A DNA stretch of 64,000 nt, taken from assembly GCA_905250115.1 (NCBI GenBank), contig CAJNOI010000009.1, forward strand, positions 1,258,952 to 1,322,951. The letters are read 5' to 3'. The notes below the pieces were generated by a model. It saw nothing but the letters and a program-made list of their open reading frames with translations, made no database searches and was not told the origin of the DNA. A program made the position numbers and the translations under genes. Positions 25,523 through 37,189 of this stretch are shown here, piece after piece; position 1 is the stretch's first letter; every line of letters starts with the position of its first letter. Source of the stretch: Adineta steineri. Taxonomy: Eukaryota; Rotifera; Eurotatoria; Adinetida; Adinetidae.

Positions 25523-26574
25523 TTAACTTCCATCTTTTGATGATTTTGATTCTTCAACAGTTTGTGGTGTAACACGATTTCTATTCATTCTTATTCGCAT
25601 ACATTTACGCCTGATTATTTTATGAAATAAGCATTTAACTTGTCGCCGAAATTGACTTGATGTGAGATAAAAGATATAAAAACCACCCTAAAAATAAAAA
25701 TCAAATAATCACGATGAAAACAAAAGAATAAATCAATTACTGCATGTTGAATAGTAAAGATCGCAGTAATAATAGTACTACTTAATCGATCAACTGCAAC
25801 AGCAAATTCATTATTCACATCAACTGGATTGTTTATTTCATATATTCGAAAGCAAACAAATGGAGTAGTTGTGATAACAAATATAGCAACTCGAACAAGT
25901 ATCATCGCTGTTAATTGATGATCAAGACGTCTTCGAACTACTGGCATTTGTCGTCGTATAATACGACGAACATTTTGATAAGCAAGTAAACTGAATAATG
26001 ACGAGATTGTCATTGGTATAACTCCAAGAAGTAAACATAAATGAATGAATGAATAGTAATAGTTAAATGTTGGATTAAATGTTGCACAACCGGCATCGAC
26101 ATGAATTTCTGTAAAAATTGCAAAAGGAATACCATACAATGCTGCGAATAAACTAACAATAGCAATAAGACAATGTGCTATTTTAAGAGTACTTAATTGT
26201 CTTAACTGAACATAATAACTTGTCGCTAAATATTGATCAATAGCAATAATACACATGATAATTGCTAAAATAACTGCAGTAAATTGAAGGAGATACTGTC
26301 GAATTTTACACCAAATAAGTGATGTTCGTGTTGGATCATAGCCAAATGCAGCTGTAGTTACACGAACTGCTGATCCAAAAATTAGTTGATTAGACTGAAC
26401 GATTGCTGTAACTGTAAGATAGAATGCTGATTGATTTTTTCGAAATATTTTCAATTGTGTAAAAACAAGAGTATTAATAATATTTCCAATAACACCACTA
26501 ATCACAATAAAATAACCAATATAAACAGATATAATAAAATTAATAAAATCTATTGTTTTTACTGTCGATGCCAT
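25523..26574 (-). CDS. Seven-transmembrane GPCR-like receptor, copy 1
   Basis: Two exons, 25741-26574 and 25523-25687, give 332 residues; starting eight codons earlier at 26598 is also possible. Seven hydrophobic segments are visible. Cys before TM3 (LIWCKIRQYL) and Cys in the second outer loop (DAGCATFNP) suit a rhodopsin-type disulfide. The usual DRY box is replaced by IDQYL, and TM7 carries GGFYIFYLTSS rather than NPxxY. A basic third inner loop (VRRIIRRQMPVVRRRLDHQL) is present. Ligand unknown. This fits the expanded, lineage-specific rotifer receptors that may act as chemo- or peptide receptors. The partner gene at 27905-28961 has the same intron position. Confidence 0.8.
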
Positions 26575-26598
26575 TGTATCAAAAAAAAAATATGTCAA

Positions 26599-27904
26599 TT
26601 TTTCTTTAATATCTAAAAATATGACTTAAAAACAGTGCATTCTTGTTTTGTAAATAGATCATTGATAAGAATAACATTACTAATGAAATTGTTGAAGTAC
26701 TCGGAAATTGAAGTAAAAATTTTTTAATTAACGAAGAAACGTGCCTTATATGAAAAAATTGACATGATTATTAGTACGTAGTACATAACTTCCTACTATC
26801 TCATGAGCATACATCATTATAAGTAAATATAAAATAGTCTTCCAGTATATTCTAAATCTATTTAACTCGAACTACGTGTCATATCCTAAATAATATTTCA
26901 AATGTGTATCAGTATAAACCTAATTCAATGATAATAGCGACTAGTTTAATTAATACCATAAAAATCAAACGATTCTTTACAGTACCTAATCATAATCGTG
27001 TTAGATAAATAGTCGAGAAATCGGCGGATCGGCGACCGCCACCCCCTGGAAAATAGATACTTCGACAAATACTGAAAACAGGTAGAACACTACAGGTTTC
27101 TCTCCTAAAAAATAATACTACTTTCCAATTTTTTTTATAAGCCGTCACTCCCTCAAGGAAATCCTGGATCCGCCACTGTTATTATGCACTTAAAAAATAT
27201 TTTTATATGACTTGTACTATAATACGAAGAAAAACCTAGGTCGTAATTTCTATTCAAAAAAAAGGTTTATAGGACATTCCTATTACTTTTTTCTATTATA
27301 ATTTGTTGCTTACTTTAGAACTGGAATGTTCTTCATTCTTTATGTTACGTTCCACTTAAAGAATGACTAAGAGTTTGTATTTAATTTAGCACTGCAGAGC
27401 TTTTTTAACTATTTACTTTTACTATAAATTAGATTATAATGAAAAAGAAATTAAATCATTTTTGTTATAAAAGAAACACTCGAAAAAAGACATTTTTCGA
27501 TTAATATAAAGTCAAAATATAATCATTAAAGTTTTTGATAGTACTGTCAGTATTCTAGATAGAGATAATGCTAAAATTTGGATTATATACACATTCTTGA
27601 CCCAGATAAATTCATCATGTACGCCCACAAGTTTTTCTCTCTCTAACTTCTTCACCATAAAATCACGCATCCGTTCGTATGATTTATAACATGATAAATA
27701 ATAAAGTCACACCGTTATAGAAAATCTCTTTCATAGGTGTTCTACTTCTGTTTTGCAACACTTGTAATGATATGAAATCAAAATTTATTTAAATACTAGA
27801 TACAATATAGAATTTATACACTACAATTTTAATTTTTCAAGAAAAATTCTATTGATAGTTTATAACACTGTCATTTATTTCACCGAATACTATTCATCAA
27901 TTGA
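26599..27904. other. Intergenic spacer between receptor genes
   Basis: No gene recognised. It contains a degraded GC-richer element at 27017-27178 (listed separately) in otherwise AT-rich DNA. Confidence 0.5.
27017..27178. mobile_element. Degraded hAT-like MITE (GGCGGATC family)
   Basis: The right end reads GGATCCGCCACTG, the same terminus as the element at 46230-46438. The left end, near ATCGGCGGATCGG, is eroded. No clear target duplication could be seen. Length and class are inferred from the shared terminus. Confidence 0.5.
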
Positions 27905-28961
27905 TTAATTTAGTATTGCTGGTTTTATAGCTTGTACTGGAGGAATACCATGTGCAACTTTAATTTTTGTCACTTTTTTTGTAATACATTTGCATAAATT
28001 CTTTTGAAAAAATGCACGTCTCACTTGTCGACGAAATCGAGCTGATGTCGCATAATAAACATAAAAGCCACCCTAAAAATACAAATCAAATGATCACGAT
28101 AAAAATAAAAAATAAATCACCTACCGAATTATTCATAGTATAGACTGCATTAAAACATGAACGGATTAATTGATCAACTGCAACAGCAAATTCATTAGTC
28201 TGATCAACTGGATTATTAATTTGATATATTCGAAAGCAAATATAAGGAATAGTTGTAATAGCAAATAAAGCAACTCGAACAAGTATCATTGCTGTTAATT
28301 GTTGATCAAGACGTCTTCGAACTAATGCAATGTGTCGTTGTACAAGACGGCGAACATTTTGATAAGCAAGGAAACTAAATAATGATGATATAAATATTGG
28401 TACAAAACCATTAATTAAACAAAAATGAATAAATGAAAAGAAATAATTAAATCCCGGATTAAATGTTGCACATATTATTTGAATATCTTCAAAAATCAAA
28501 AAAGGAATGTCATATATAATTGCATAGATAAGCAACCCCGAAACAGCACGTTGTGCTAACTTGTAAGTACTAATTTGTCTTAAACGAGGATAATGATTTG
28601 TTGATAAATATTGATCAATAGCAGAAAAACATTGATTAATTGTTAAAACTACTGATCCTGATATACTGAAATATGTTCGAAGTTTACACCAAGCAAGAGA
28701 TGTTTTTGTTGGATCATAACCAACAGTACTTGCTACAGTACGAGTTGTAGTTGCAAAAATTAATTGCCAACAATCAACAAATGACCCAACTGTAAGATAA
28801 AATGCTGATTGATTTTTTCGAAAGGTTTTCAATTGTGTAAAAACAAGAATATTGATAATATGACCTATTAAACCAGTAATTATAGTGAAATAACCCACAT
28901 AGACAGTAATGATAAAAGAACTAGAGTTAATCGTTTGTTCAGTGGAATCCATTAAAGACAA
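27905..28961 (-). CDS. Seven-transmembrane GPCR-like receptor, copy 2
   Basis: Two exons, 28125-28961 and 27905-28072, give 334 residues (331 if Met-4 is used). Clearly a paralogue of the receptor at 25523-26574: same intron position and phase, shared TM1 region (VYVGYF, INILVFTQLK), FRKNQSAFYLTV, WCKLRTYF before TM3, AIDQYLST in place of DRY, LAYQNVRR, RRRLDQQLTAMILVRVA, and GGFYVYYATSARFRRQV after TM7. Role: probable G-protein-coupled sensor of unknown ligand. Start chosen at the first in-frame Met ahead of TM1. Confidence 0.8.
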
Positions 28962-30189
28962 AAATGTAAGCTTTTGCTTGCGTCAGTTGTGTTTAGCTTC
29001 TGTATGTTTGAAAGCGTTGAAAAATCTACATATGTTTAGAAAAAACTCGTATTTAAATTTATCTGCTATTAGAATATTCAAAGAGTATATATCATTTTTC
29101 CATAGATATAATTGCTGAGGAACTGAAAAAGAAGAGAAAACTACGAATTAGTAAAATGAATCAATTGCAAATTTGAGATATCATTATATAGTAGCCTGAA
29201 ACGTCCGGCAAATAGTCGTTAGTATAATTATCCTCAATTATCAGTCACATGGAAAGGATCTTCATCATTAATAATGAATTATTAGAGTAGTGTCTTTATG
29301 GTAAAACAAATATGCGTTATCGAGTCCTCTAATAAATATTAATATTTAGGATATAACAGAGATTCGTGATTACAGTGATAATTGACTTTTTTTGTAAATG
29401 AAATTTTCTACTATTGATTTTCTTCTGTACTATATTATCTATTTCGATTATATACACGAGCGTTCTTCCTAATAAACAATAGTATATAGATCATCTAAAG
29501 TTTATAATGCAAAGATTCAATTAGTTGTGAAGGAGTTTTACGACACTTGTAATTCTAATCATTTTATAAGTGTCGAAAAATATTTTCAATCAAATTCTTC
29601 TATGCATTTGTATATTAGATATATTGTTGTTTCTAATAATAAAAAACAAGTCAAAATAAGTGGACAATTTTTTCTAGATTCATCAATTATTTTTATGTAA
29701 TATAAATAGGATGGTTTTGAATTAACTAGCTTCCGGATGAAAATCTCTATATTTATAGATATCTAATTGCTTGTTCAATAAGTAATACTATTCTTTTTTT
29801 ATTTCGTTGTAGTTTCACAATATAGAATTAAAAGATTGAAAGTTGGATTATTCCATGAGATAATCTTTATTCGTGGCATTTCATTGACAGAAGAAGTCAC
29901 AGAGGAAAATGATTTACTGTGCAATAAAAACAATATCATTATCTCATTTGTAATCGTTTAATAATGTCATTTAATGTTATAAAACTAGAATTTTCTCATA
30001 AAGCAAACTAATGATTGTTATTATTTGAGATTTTCTATATCCGAAAGTCATCATAAGAATCTATCAATTAGACTTATGAAACAATTACAACGATAATATC
30101 GTTCAGTTTGTAGGTAGATGCATTAAGTTTATTGAAGACTAATATAAAATCATCTATATTTAATTGATATCGATATGTAATTAATTTAC
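28962..30189. other. Intergenic region, nothing recognised
   Basis: Upstream flank of receptor copy 2. AT-rich, with short open frames only. Confidence 0.45.
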
Positions 30190-30470
30190 AGTTGCAACTT
30201 GATTTATATTCAAATTCATTGACATACATTTACGCTGGATCTTTTTGTGAAATAGAGTTGACGTACTGTAAAACACGTAAAAAAAAATTTAATATCCTGA
30301 TCAATTGGATTGTTAATTTGATATATTCAAAAACAAATATATATATATGGAATAGTCATGATAATAAACAGAGTTATGGTTTCTATCAAATCACTGATCA
30401 CGTTAACATAACCAAGATAAACAGTGAAAGTTTATTAACTATTCTATTTCATTTTTATGTTTGTTGATTT
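30190..30470 (-). pseudogene. Relic of a third receptor gene
   Basis: Short stretches match the two intact receptors in the same order and orientation. The region near 30228 resembles the tail end near 25598. The region 30296-30350 resembles the TM6-TM7 coding part at about 25820-25875. The region near 30380-30425 resembles TM1 at about 26490-26530. The blocks between are deleted and there is no open frame. It is thus a heavily shrunken third tandem member. Confidence 0.55.
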
Positions 30471-31194
30471 GCTTTCCATGTTAAATAAATAATAACTCTA
30501 ATGAAGATTACAAAAGTATAATTATGAGTATCTAGTTGTCTTGCTTAACGGAGATATCAAACAGAAAAAAGAGGTTGAAAGTATGTTATTTTGTTTACTT
30601 GTACACTCTGAAATGTACTTGTTTTAATAAATATAAGTATAGCTGTTTAAAGGTTAAAGGCAATTTAAAGTTAAAACGTAAATCATTATCACACACAACT
30701 ATATATTTATTTTTATTATCCTATGCTTTTTTGTTGATTTGTTTAAGATAATTTTTAGAAATTTCAAACATGAAAAACGAATGTGAGAATAAGATTAATA
30801 TAATTCAGTACAAGATATGAAGACATCGAAGAGTTCTGTGTTTTAGTTTTGAAAGTAGAATTAATTTTATTGAGTTACCATTACAGCTGAAGCAATTAGA
30901 ATTTAATTAATTAGTTATAGCATTGAAAAAAATGAAATGAAATAATTAATTTAACTTTGTGAGAAACTTATTACTAGCAAAGTTTCAAAATAGACCGATC
31001 AGAAGTTGCTCATATCATAGCAAAAACTGCGTCTAGACAGAATTCTATTTATTCGAACTGATATAACAATTCAATACATTTAAGTTACGAATTTCTCAGT
31101 ATTCCTAAATTTTGTATGGATTATAACCAGCGTATTCTCTTCAATTCTCAAAATTTATCTAAGAGAAGTCAACAAAGAAAGCGTAGGTTAATGA

Positions 31195-31300
31195 AAATAC
31201 TATCGGGAAGCAAATATTCAAAGAGCAAATGTGCTTGGAAAGCAACTGTCGCTCGGAAGCAAGTATCCGGAGAGCAACTGTCTAAAGAGCATCATTCATA
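31195..31300. repeat. Degenerate tandem repeat, about 16-18 bp units
   Basis: Five to six imperfect units share the core AGAGCAA or GGAAGCAA followed by a TGT/TAT step (for example GGAAAGCAACTGTC, GGAAGCAAGTATCC, AGAGCAACTGTC). A frame across it is open by chance and codes for repetitive basic sequence only. Confidence 0.5.
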
Positions 31301-31338
31301 TTTTCCATACTGTTCTATGAATAGGAATGGCACTTTAT

Positions 31339-31500
31339 CTTTACTTTACCCGGTAAAGTAAAGTGATTCATTTGACCCTACTTGACTCGGTAAAGTAAAG
31401 TGGCATAATTGACTTTACTTTACCCGATAAAGTAGAGTTACTCTATTATACATTACTTTATTTTATCTTTTTAAAGTAAAATAAAATGAAAGTATCACCC
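31339..31500. repeat. Cluster of TTTACTTTACC palindromes
   Basis: Bases 31339-31363 are two perfect 12-bp inverted arms (CTTTACTTTACC and its complement) around one base. Two or three further imperfect copies follow to about 31500, in both orientations. The whole could fold into alternative hairpins. It may be a small MITE-like element, but no target duplication was identified. Confidence 0.55.
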
Positions 31501-32329
31501 CGACCTATGATGCATTTTTCAACATTATGTCAAATGATTGCATTTAATTAATATATAAAGACTTGCTTGTAATAAATGTTTTCTATTTCAGACACGATCA
31601 GTAACCGTTTATATACCTGTAATTACATAGTACGTTGCTAATTATACAATTTATACAAGTTTATTATATTTTTCTCAAATAATAACTTGTTCAAATCTTG
31701 AACAACAACACCTAACTTTTAAGTGAGTGAATCAAATCTGTAGTTTTTCTCCTGTTGATTATGATAATTACTATTTTGCAGTACTATTTCTTAGCAGAAT
31801 ATACCAATTCATAATAAATTATTATTTAAAATATGCAGCAATTAAACTACATGAAAGTATTTACATAATATTTTGCCCTTAGATCTACTAAATTAGGACG
31901 AAGACTCATTCTGTTCTTAATTTTCTTTAGAAGATAGCCTGTATTTATATTTACATCAATTTCAAAGCTTCCCTAAGGGATAAGCTGCTCTTCTGATTAC
32001 GCCCTTATTATTTTTTTGATTGAAAGCATCCGGTTTAAAATCTAGGAAAATAAAATAAAAGATGGCACCAGAAATCGTTATATTTGTTACTTTTTATTTT
32101 ACTCCTGAGTTACTTCCTCTTTTCTTTCTTTCCGACCATCACTTGACGGTATTGTCATGGCAACTAAAGGAAAAAACCTATTTACTTGTAGCAGTTGATA
32201 TTTTTCCTTATATTTACAAAGATCTTATGACATGCTTAAATATTAATAGTTAAACTGATCAATAATTCTGGTGCTATATTCTGCATAACAATATTTTTTT
32301 TCCTTTGCATTTTTAATCAGTTTTGACAA

Positions 32330-35300
32330 ATGACGGATGTTGTTTCATCGCACTACCCATGGTCACGTAATACAATGGCAGGAAATCCAAAACAGCAGCA
32401 TCAATATTCAAAATCTATTCATCTCACAGTACCACGATTTACAAAAGACATTCCATCTCGTACACCATTATGTAAAATAACATTATATCGAAATGGTGAT
32501 CGTTATTTTCCCGGTAAACAAATTAGTATAATCCCACAAAATTATACTGACCTACAATTTTTTTTACAACAATTATCGAGTATTATTGATTTACCCTATG
32601 GTGTACGACATTTATTTACACCACATAATGGTTCTGAAATTACTAATATACATTTTTTAAAAGATGGTGCATCATATGTATGTGCATCATTTGAACCATT
32701 TCAAAAATTAGAATATAAAGCTATTAATATACCTCGAATAATCTCTAGAAGTGAACACCGTAAGTAATCATTGGTTTCTTTCTTTTTTTTTGTGTCACTA
32801 GATTTTCTTTATTATTGATCGAATAATATTCTTCCCTTTTTTTTTATGCATCTGTTTATATAAAACAAATATTTCTCGTCTAATATTACTTTTTTTCAGC
32901 ATAATGATTGCCTTCTCCAATTAAAATATTCTTTAAATATACATAAGAAGGATTTCCTTTCGTACCGATGCATGTCTACATTCTCTCATACGGCTGCTTA
33001 CATCTTTTTAATTACTATTATGATTATGCATTACAAAATCAACATATATAAATAAAAAAAAAAAGAAGACATTAAAAATTTTATCGAGTCTGTAAACTGA
33101 TTTGATTTGATTTTTTTTTTTGAAGAATCAGTAGGAAAAATTTCGAAAGTAACTTATTTATCGAATGAACTACTATGTCACGACGAGAATATTTGAAGAA
33201 ATATATTGTATGAATGATGATTATTATTAACTAATAAACAACAGAACGTCGGGAGCTCATTCAATATTCAAGAATTTTTTTTTTCTCATATAACGATCGA
33301 GATTAGAATAAGAAAAATAAGGCAAAAAAGAAAAGAAAAAGAAAATGAAGAAAGAAAAATAAGAGAAATAATATTGTGTCTAATAAAAAAAAGAAAAGAA
33401 TTGTAGTTGTTAGATGAAGTAAAAAGAAAACAAATGAAGTACAACTCTTGAATCTTTCATCGACATTTACTTTTACATACCATCAGTATGTTCTTAACAC
33501 CTAAAGTGTTCAATTTTAATGTATATCAATCATTTGGTTGGCCTGGTAAGTTAAGTGAGAGAACAAAAAATCAAATTTCATTTCATTAAGAAAGATATTT
33601 ATCAATAAGAAATCTCATTTTGGTACATTTTCTATTTAGTTCGTCAACCATTAAATGATATTCATTCACCAGGTCGTGTAAATGTACGTCATTTACCTAC
33701 GACATCATTACCAAAAGTAGGTGCTATCAATGGTTCAGTAACAACAACAACAAATCGTTTTCTTGCAAATAATCTTTTTTTACAATCATTTACTTCAGCC
33801 GCTGCTAATTCTATTCAACAGCAACAACAAAAAAAACAAAATTTAAAACAAAATAAATATGGTTTAGAACCATTAGCTAATAAACCACGTTCAATAACTA
33901 TTGTTAAACAAGGACATGAAAAAACACATAAAACTATTACGATATTACTTAATCGACGAACTGTTCAGACATTTGAGCAACTGTTATCAGATATTTCAGA
34001 AGCATTTGGATATCAAAAAAATCGATCGGACAAAGTGAGAGTTTGTTTTTAATTAGATTTTTCATTCGGAATATAATATTTATTGAATAGATCAAATGTT
34101 TATATAATTTAAAAGGAAGACAAGTTAATGGAATTAATGATTTTTTTCGTGATGGTACGGTATACATCTTCTTTTACTTATAATTTTAATAGTCTTTATA
34201 TAGATGATGTATTTGTTGCTGTAACGAATTCTACTGATATTTCATCAGTAGATCTAAATGAAATAAGTCTTAGAATATTTAATGATCCTCAACAATCAAT
34301 ACATCATCGAAAAAAGAATGTTCGAAAATCTGTTGATCAAGATACAGTTACAACAGGACCAAGTAATGTTAATATAAACGAAAAAAACTATAGATAGATA
34401 TGATAGTACAGTTTTAGAAGAAGAAGATGGTCTATCTCGTAAAAATAGTGGATTAACATCAACACGTAAACCTCATGAAAATAGTTTTGAAAATACAACT
34501 ACACCTAATCATTCTCATCGAAAAGGAAAAAGTAATAAAAAAAAACAATTCTTCTTTATTTTCAATAATCTTTTTCTTTTTTTCTAAAGAAGTACATAAA
34601 TTACCAACGATTAATAGTATTGAACAACAACGTGAACGTGAACGACAACGTTTACGTGACGAAGAAGAACAACGTCGAAAGAAAATATTCTTAAAAAAAG
34701 AATTTCAACCAGCAGTACAAATATTTTCTGTACCGAAATTTGAACAATTAATAATTGATATTAATACTAATGAACCATCTCATCCAACTAAAATAAAAAC
34801 TCCAACATCAGGTAGAAAGGAAAAAAAAGATTTTTTTCAAGTAACGATAATATTATTTTAATAGTAAAAACTAAAGTTTCATCTATACCTTCCTTGCCAA
34901 CAAATCATTCAAATGAAAATGAAATTATTTCATTATCAAAAACCTCGACTATTAAAAAACGTTCATTAATAGTAGTAAGTTTTAACAAAAATTATTTCTA
35001 TGAATTTTCAAACTGATAATTTTTAGCATCCTTCTCCATCTATTGTTACGGATAAATATGACTTAGGTAAAAAAATGGGTGATGGAAATTTCGCTATTGT
35101 ACGTCGTTCAAAATTACGTAATACTGATAGAGAATATGCCGTTAAAATTATTGATAAATCAAAAATGAAGGTAAGAATAAATGAAATTATTTTTTTTCTA
35201 TTTATCGTTTGCTCTTATTATTCTAGGGAAAACATTATATGCTTGAACATGAAATAAATATTATGTATATATGTAATCATCCAAATATAATTCGTTTATT

Positions 35301-36521
35301 TGAAGATTATGAAACAGCCGATGAAATTTATCTTGTTATGGAATTAGTAAAAGGTGGTGATTTATTTGAATATATAACAAAACATCGTTGTTTTAATGAA
35401 TCAACATCAGCATTAATGATTAAAGATGTTTCTGAAGCACTCTTATATTTACATGCAAAAAATATTGTTCATAGAGATGTTAAACCAGAAAATTTATTAG
35501 TTATGCAAAAACGAGATGGACGAGTTACTATTAAATTAACGGATTTTGGTTTAGCTTTACAACTTACAGGATCAGTTAAAACTGTTTGTGGAACACCAAC
35601 GTAAGATTTTAATAAATAAGACTCATTCTTAATTATTTCGGATACTGCATAGAGAATGTAGATTTCTATTTTAACGAATGATCTCTTCTCGATCAACAAT
35701 TAGTAGTCGAAAGATATTTTGCTGTATAAATTAAAATTCAATATTACTAGTATTAGTGATGGTACATATTGACCAGAGGTGTCCACAAGGTAGGGCACGG
35801 CGTGTTTCGAAATTTTGCCTTGTCCTTCAAAATGGCAGGGCACACCTTATTTTTCGGTTACAGGGCACAGAGCAGGGCAGAAGCACGCAGGACGTAGGGC
35901 AGAGCAGAAGTGCGCAGGGCAGAACAAAAAAGTGCCCTGTGGACACCACTGATATGAATCGATTAGCTCGATTTCAATATAAAACTACATTGTATGTATT
36001 TTATAGGTACGTTGCACCAGAAATTCTTGCGGAAACAGGTAAAATAATTTCATAGAAAAAAAAATATTTTGAAAAATAATCGATATTATACAATTAGGTT
36101 ATGGTATTGAAGTTGATTGTTGGGCAACTGGTATTATTTTATATATTCTTCTTTGTGGTTACCCACCATTTAAAACTGCTGAACGTAATCAAGAAGAATT
36201 ATTTCAGATGATTCAACGTGGTAAATTTTCGTATGATACGGAATATTGGAATACAATATCGTCATGTATGAATTTTAAGAAAAATGAATTAAATATTGAT
36301 TGTAATTTTTTTAAATTCTAGCTGCTAAAAGTTTAATTGATCAATTATTAATTGTTGATCGACAAAAACGAATGCGTGCTGATGAAATTCTTCTTCATCC
36401 ATGGATATTAACTGTTGGTCAATCGAAACCGATACGTAATACGGAAGAATTGAAAACTACATTACGTTTACAATATGATCTTAAAATGAAAGAATATGCT
36501 ACAGAAACGATAGCCAATTAA
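32330..36521 (+). CDS. Doublecortin-like kinase (two DCX domains plus CaMK-type kinase)
   Basis: Eleven exons: 32330-32759, 33640-34034, 34091-34154, 34204-34531, 34590-34811, 34865-34974, 35027-35170, 35227-35600, 36007-36038, 36098-36265 and 36322-36521. They give about 821 residues if one surplus A is removed from the run at 34381-34387; as written the frame breaks and stops at 34397. DCX domain 1 lies near residues 45-130 (ITLYRNGDRYFPG) and DCX domain 2 near 232-305 (ITILLNRR, DVFVAVTN). A Ser/Arg-rich linker leads to a kinase domain from about 523: GDGNFA loop, AVKII Lys, HRDVKPENLL catalytic loop, DFG and APE. Role: microtubule binding and Ser/Thr phosphorylation, as in DCLK1. A candidate alternative first exon lies at 33488-33545. 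The 406-bp intron before exon 9 holds a MITE. Confidence 0.9.
33488..33545 (+). other. Candidate alternative first exon of the doublecortin-like kinase
   Basis: Starts with ATG, encodes MFLTPKVFNFNVYQSFGWP and ends in a good donor (G|GTAAG). It is in the same phase as the first exon at 32330-32759, so it can splice to 33640 in frame. It cannot be an internal exon after exon 1 because the acceptor just before it would bring in a stop. It would give a form with DCX2 and kinase but no DCX1. Confidence 0.5.
35774..35951. mobile_element. hAT-like MITE in a kinase-domain intron, 178 bp
   Basis: Ends are CAGAGGTGTCCAC and, inverted, CAGTGGTGTCCAC. The body is rich in AGGGCA/GCAGGGC motifs and is much more GC-rich than its surroundings. 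Flanking 8-mers atattgac and atatgaat match at 5 of 8. It shares its terminus with the fragment at 39796-39840. It sits inside the intron between kinase exons 8 and 9 and lengthens it to 406 bp. Confidence 0.75.
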
Positions 36522-37189
36522 TTTCGAACTACAAATTAATTGACAATTTTATATGTCAGATTTTCTATTCTTCCGTTTACATATTTAAAAAAATATCCTT
36601 GGTTCGTTTTGTTTTTTTTTTTGTATGTGCATTATCTTCGATGAATTAATTCTATATGATAGATAAAATGCGTATTTATTTTTCTATAACCAAGAAAGAA
36701 AAAAGATTTCTTTCAAGAACAGTGAACTTTTTATGAATATAATTAATAAATTTATTTTGTTTGAACTATGATAAGTTAAAAAAAAGTCATACTATTCATT
36801 TCTTATGAATTGTTTTTACTTTGACAGATGTTTTGTATGCCACTCACATCTGCATTTATTCTTGCATAGAATGTGTTATAGTTAAAATTTTTCTACTCGA
36901 GTCTTTTCTGCCAGGTAAATATTCTTTGTAATAATGCCTGCTAGTCAAAAAAAACGAACAAATAGAAGAGTTGCTAGCTTTCAATAATCAGGTGACTTAA
37001 AACATTTTCATAATAATTTTAATCATTCTCTTTCTAATAGAAAAATGAAGTTTTTACTCGAGATCAAAACTTATTCGATTGTATACATTCGTTGTCAGGT
37101 GTTTTCTTTCAATAAGTGATCAAAGAACACTTAAGTCAATATTCGTTTATTCTGCAGATGAAAAATGTCTTTACGAATTGTTTTTTTTT
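36522..37189. other. Convergent 3' flank, no gene
   Basis: Lies between the stop codons of the kinase (+) and the serine protease (-). AT-rich; nothing recognised beyond likely 3'UTR sequence. Confidence 0.5.

Larger units (their letters stand above)
30471..32329. other. Intergenic region with tandem repeats and palindromes
   Basis: No gene recognised. It holds the short tandem repeat at 31195-31300 and the palindrome cluster at 31339-31500. The right end is the upstream flank of the doublecortin-like kinase gene; an acceptor-like TTTAATCAG lies close to its ATG. Confidence 0.45.

Noticed and set aside
31116..31361. 81-codon open frame
   Set aside because: It runs through a degenerate short tandem repeat, has no family features and no splice context.
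34475..34861. Apparent separate gene with its own ATG
   Set aside because: It spans the end of one exon, an intron and the next exon of the doublecortin-like kinase; splice phases fit the larger gene.
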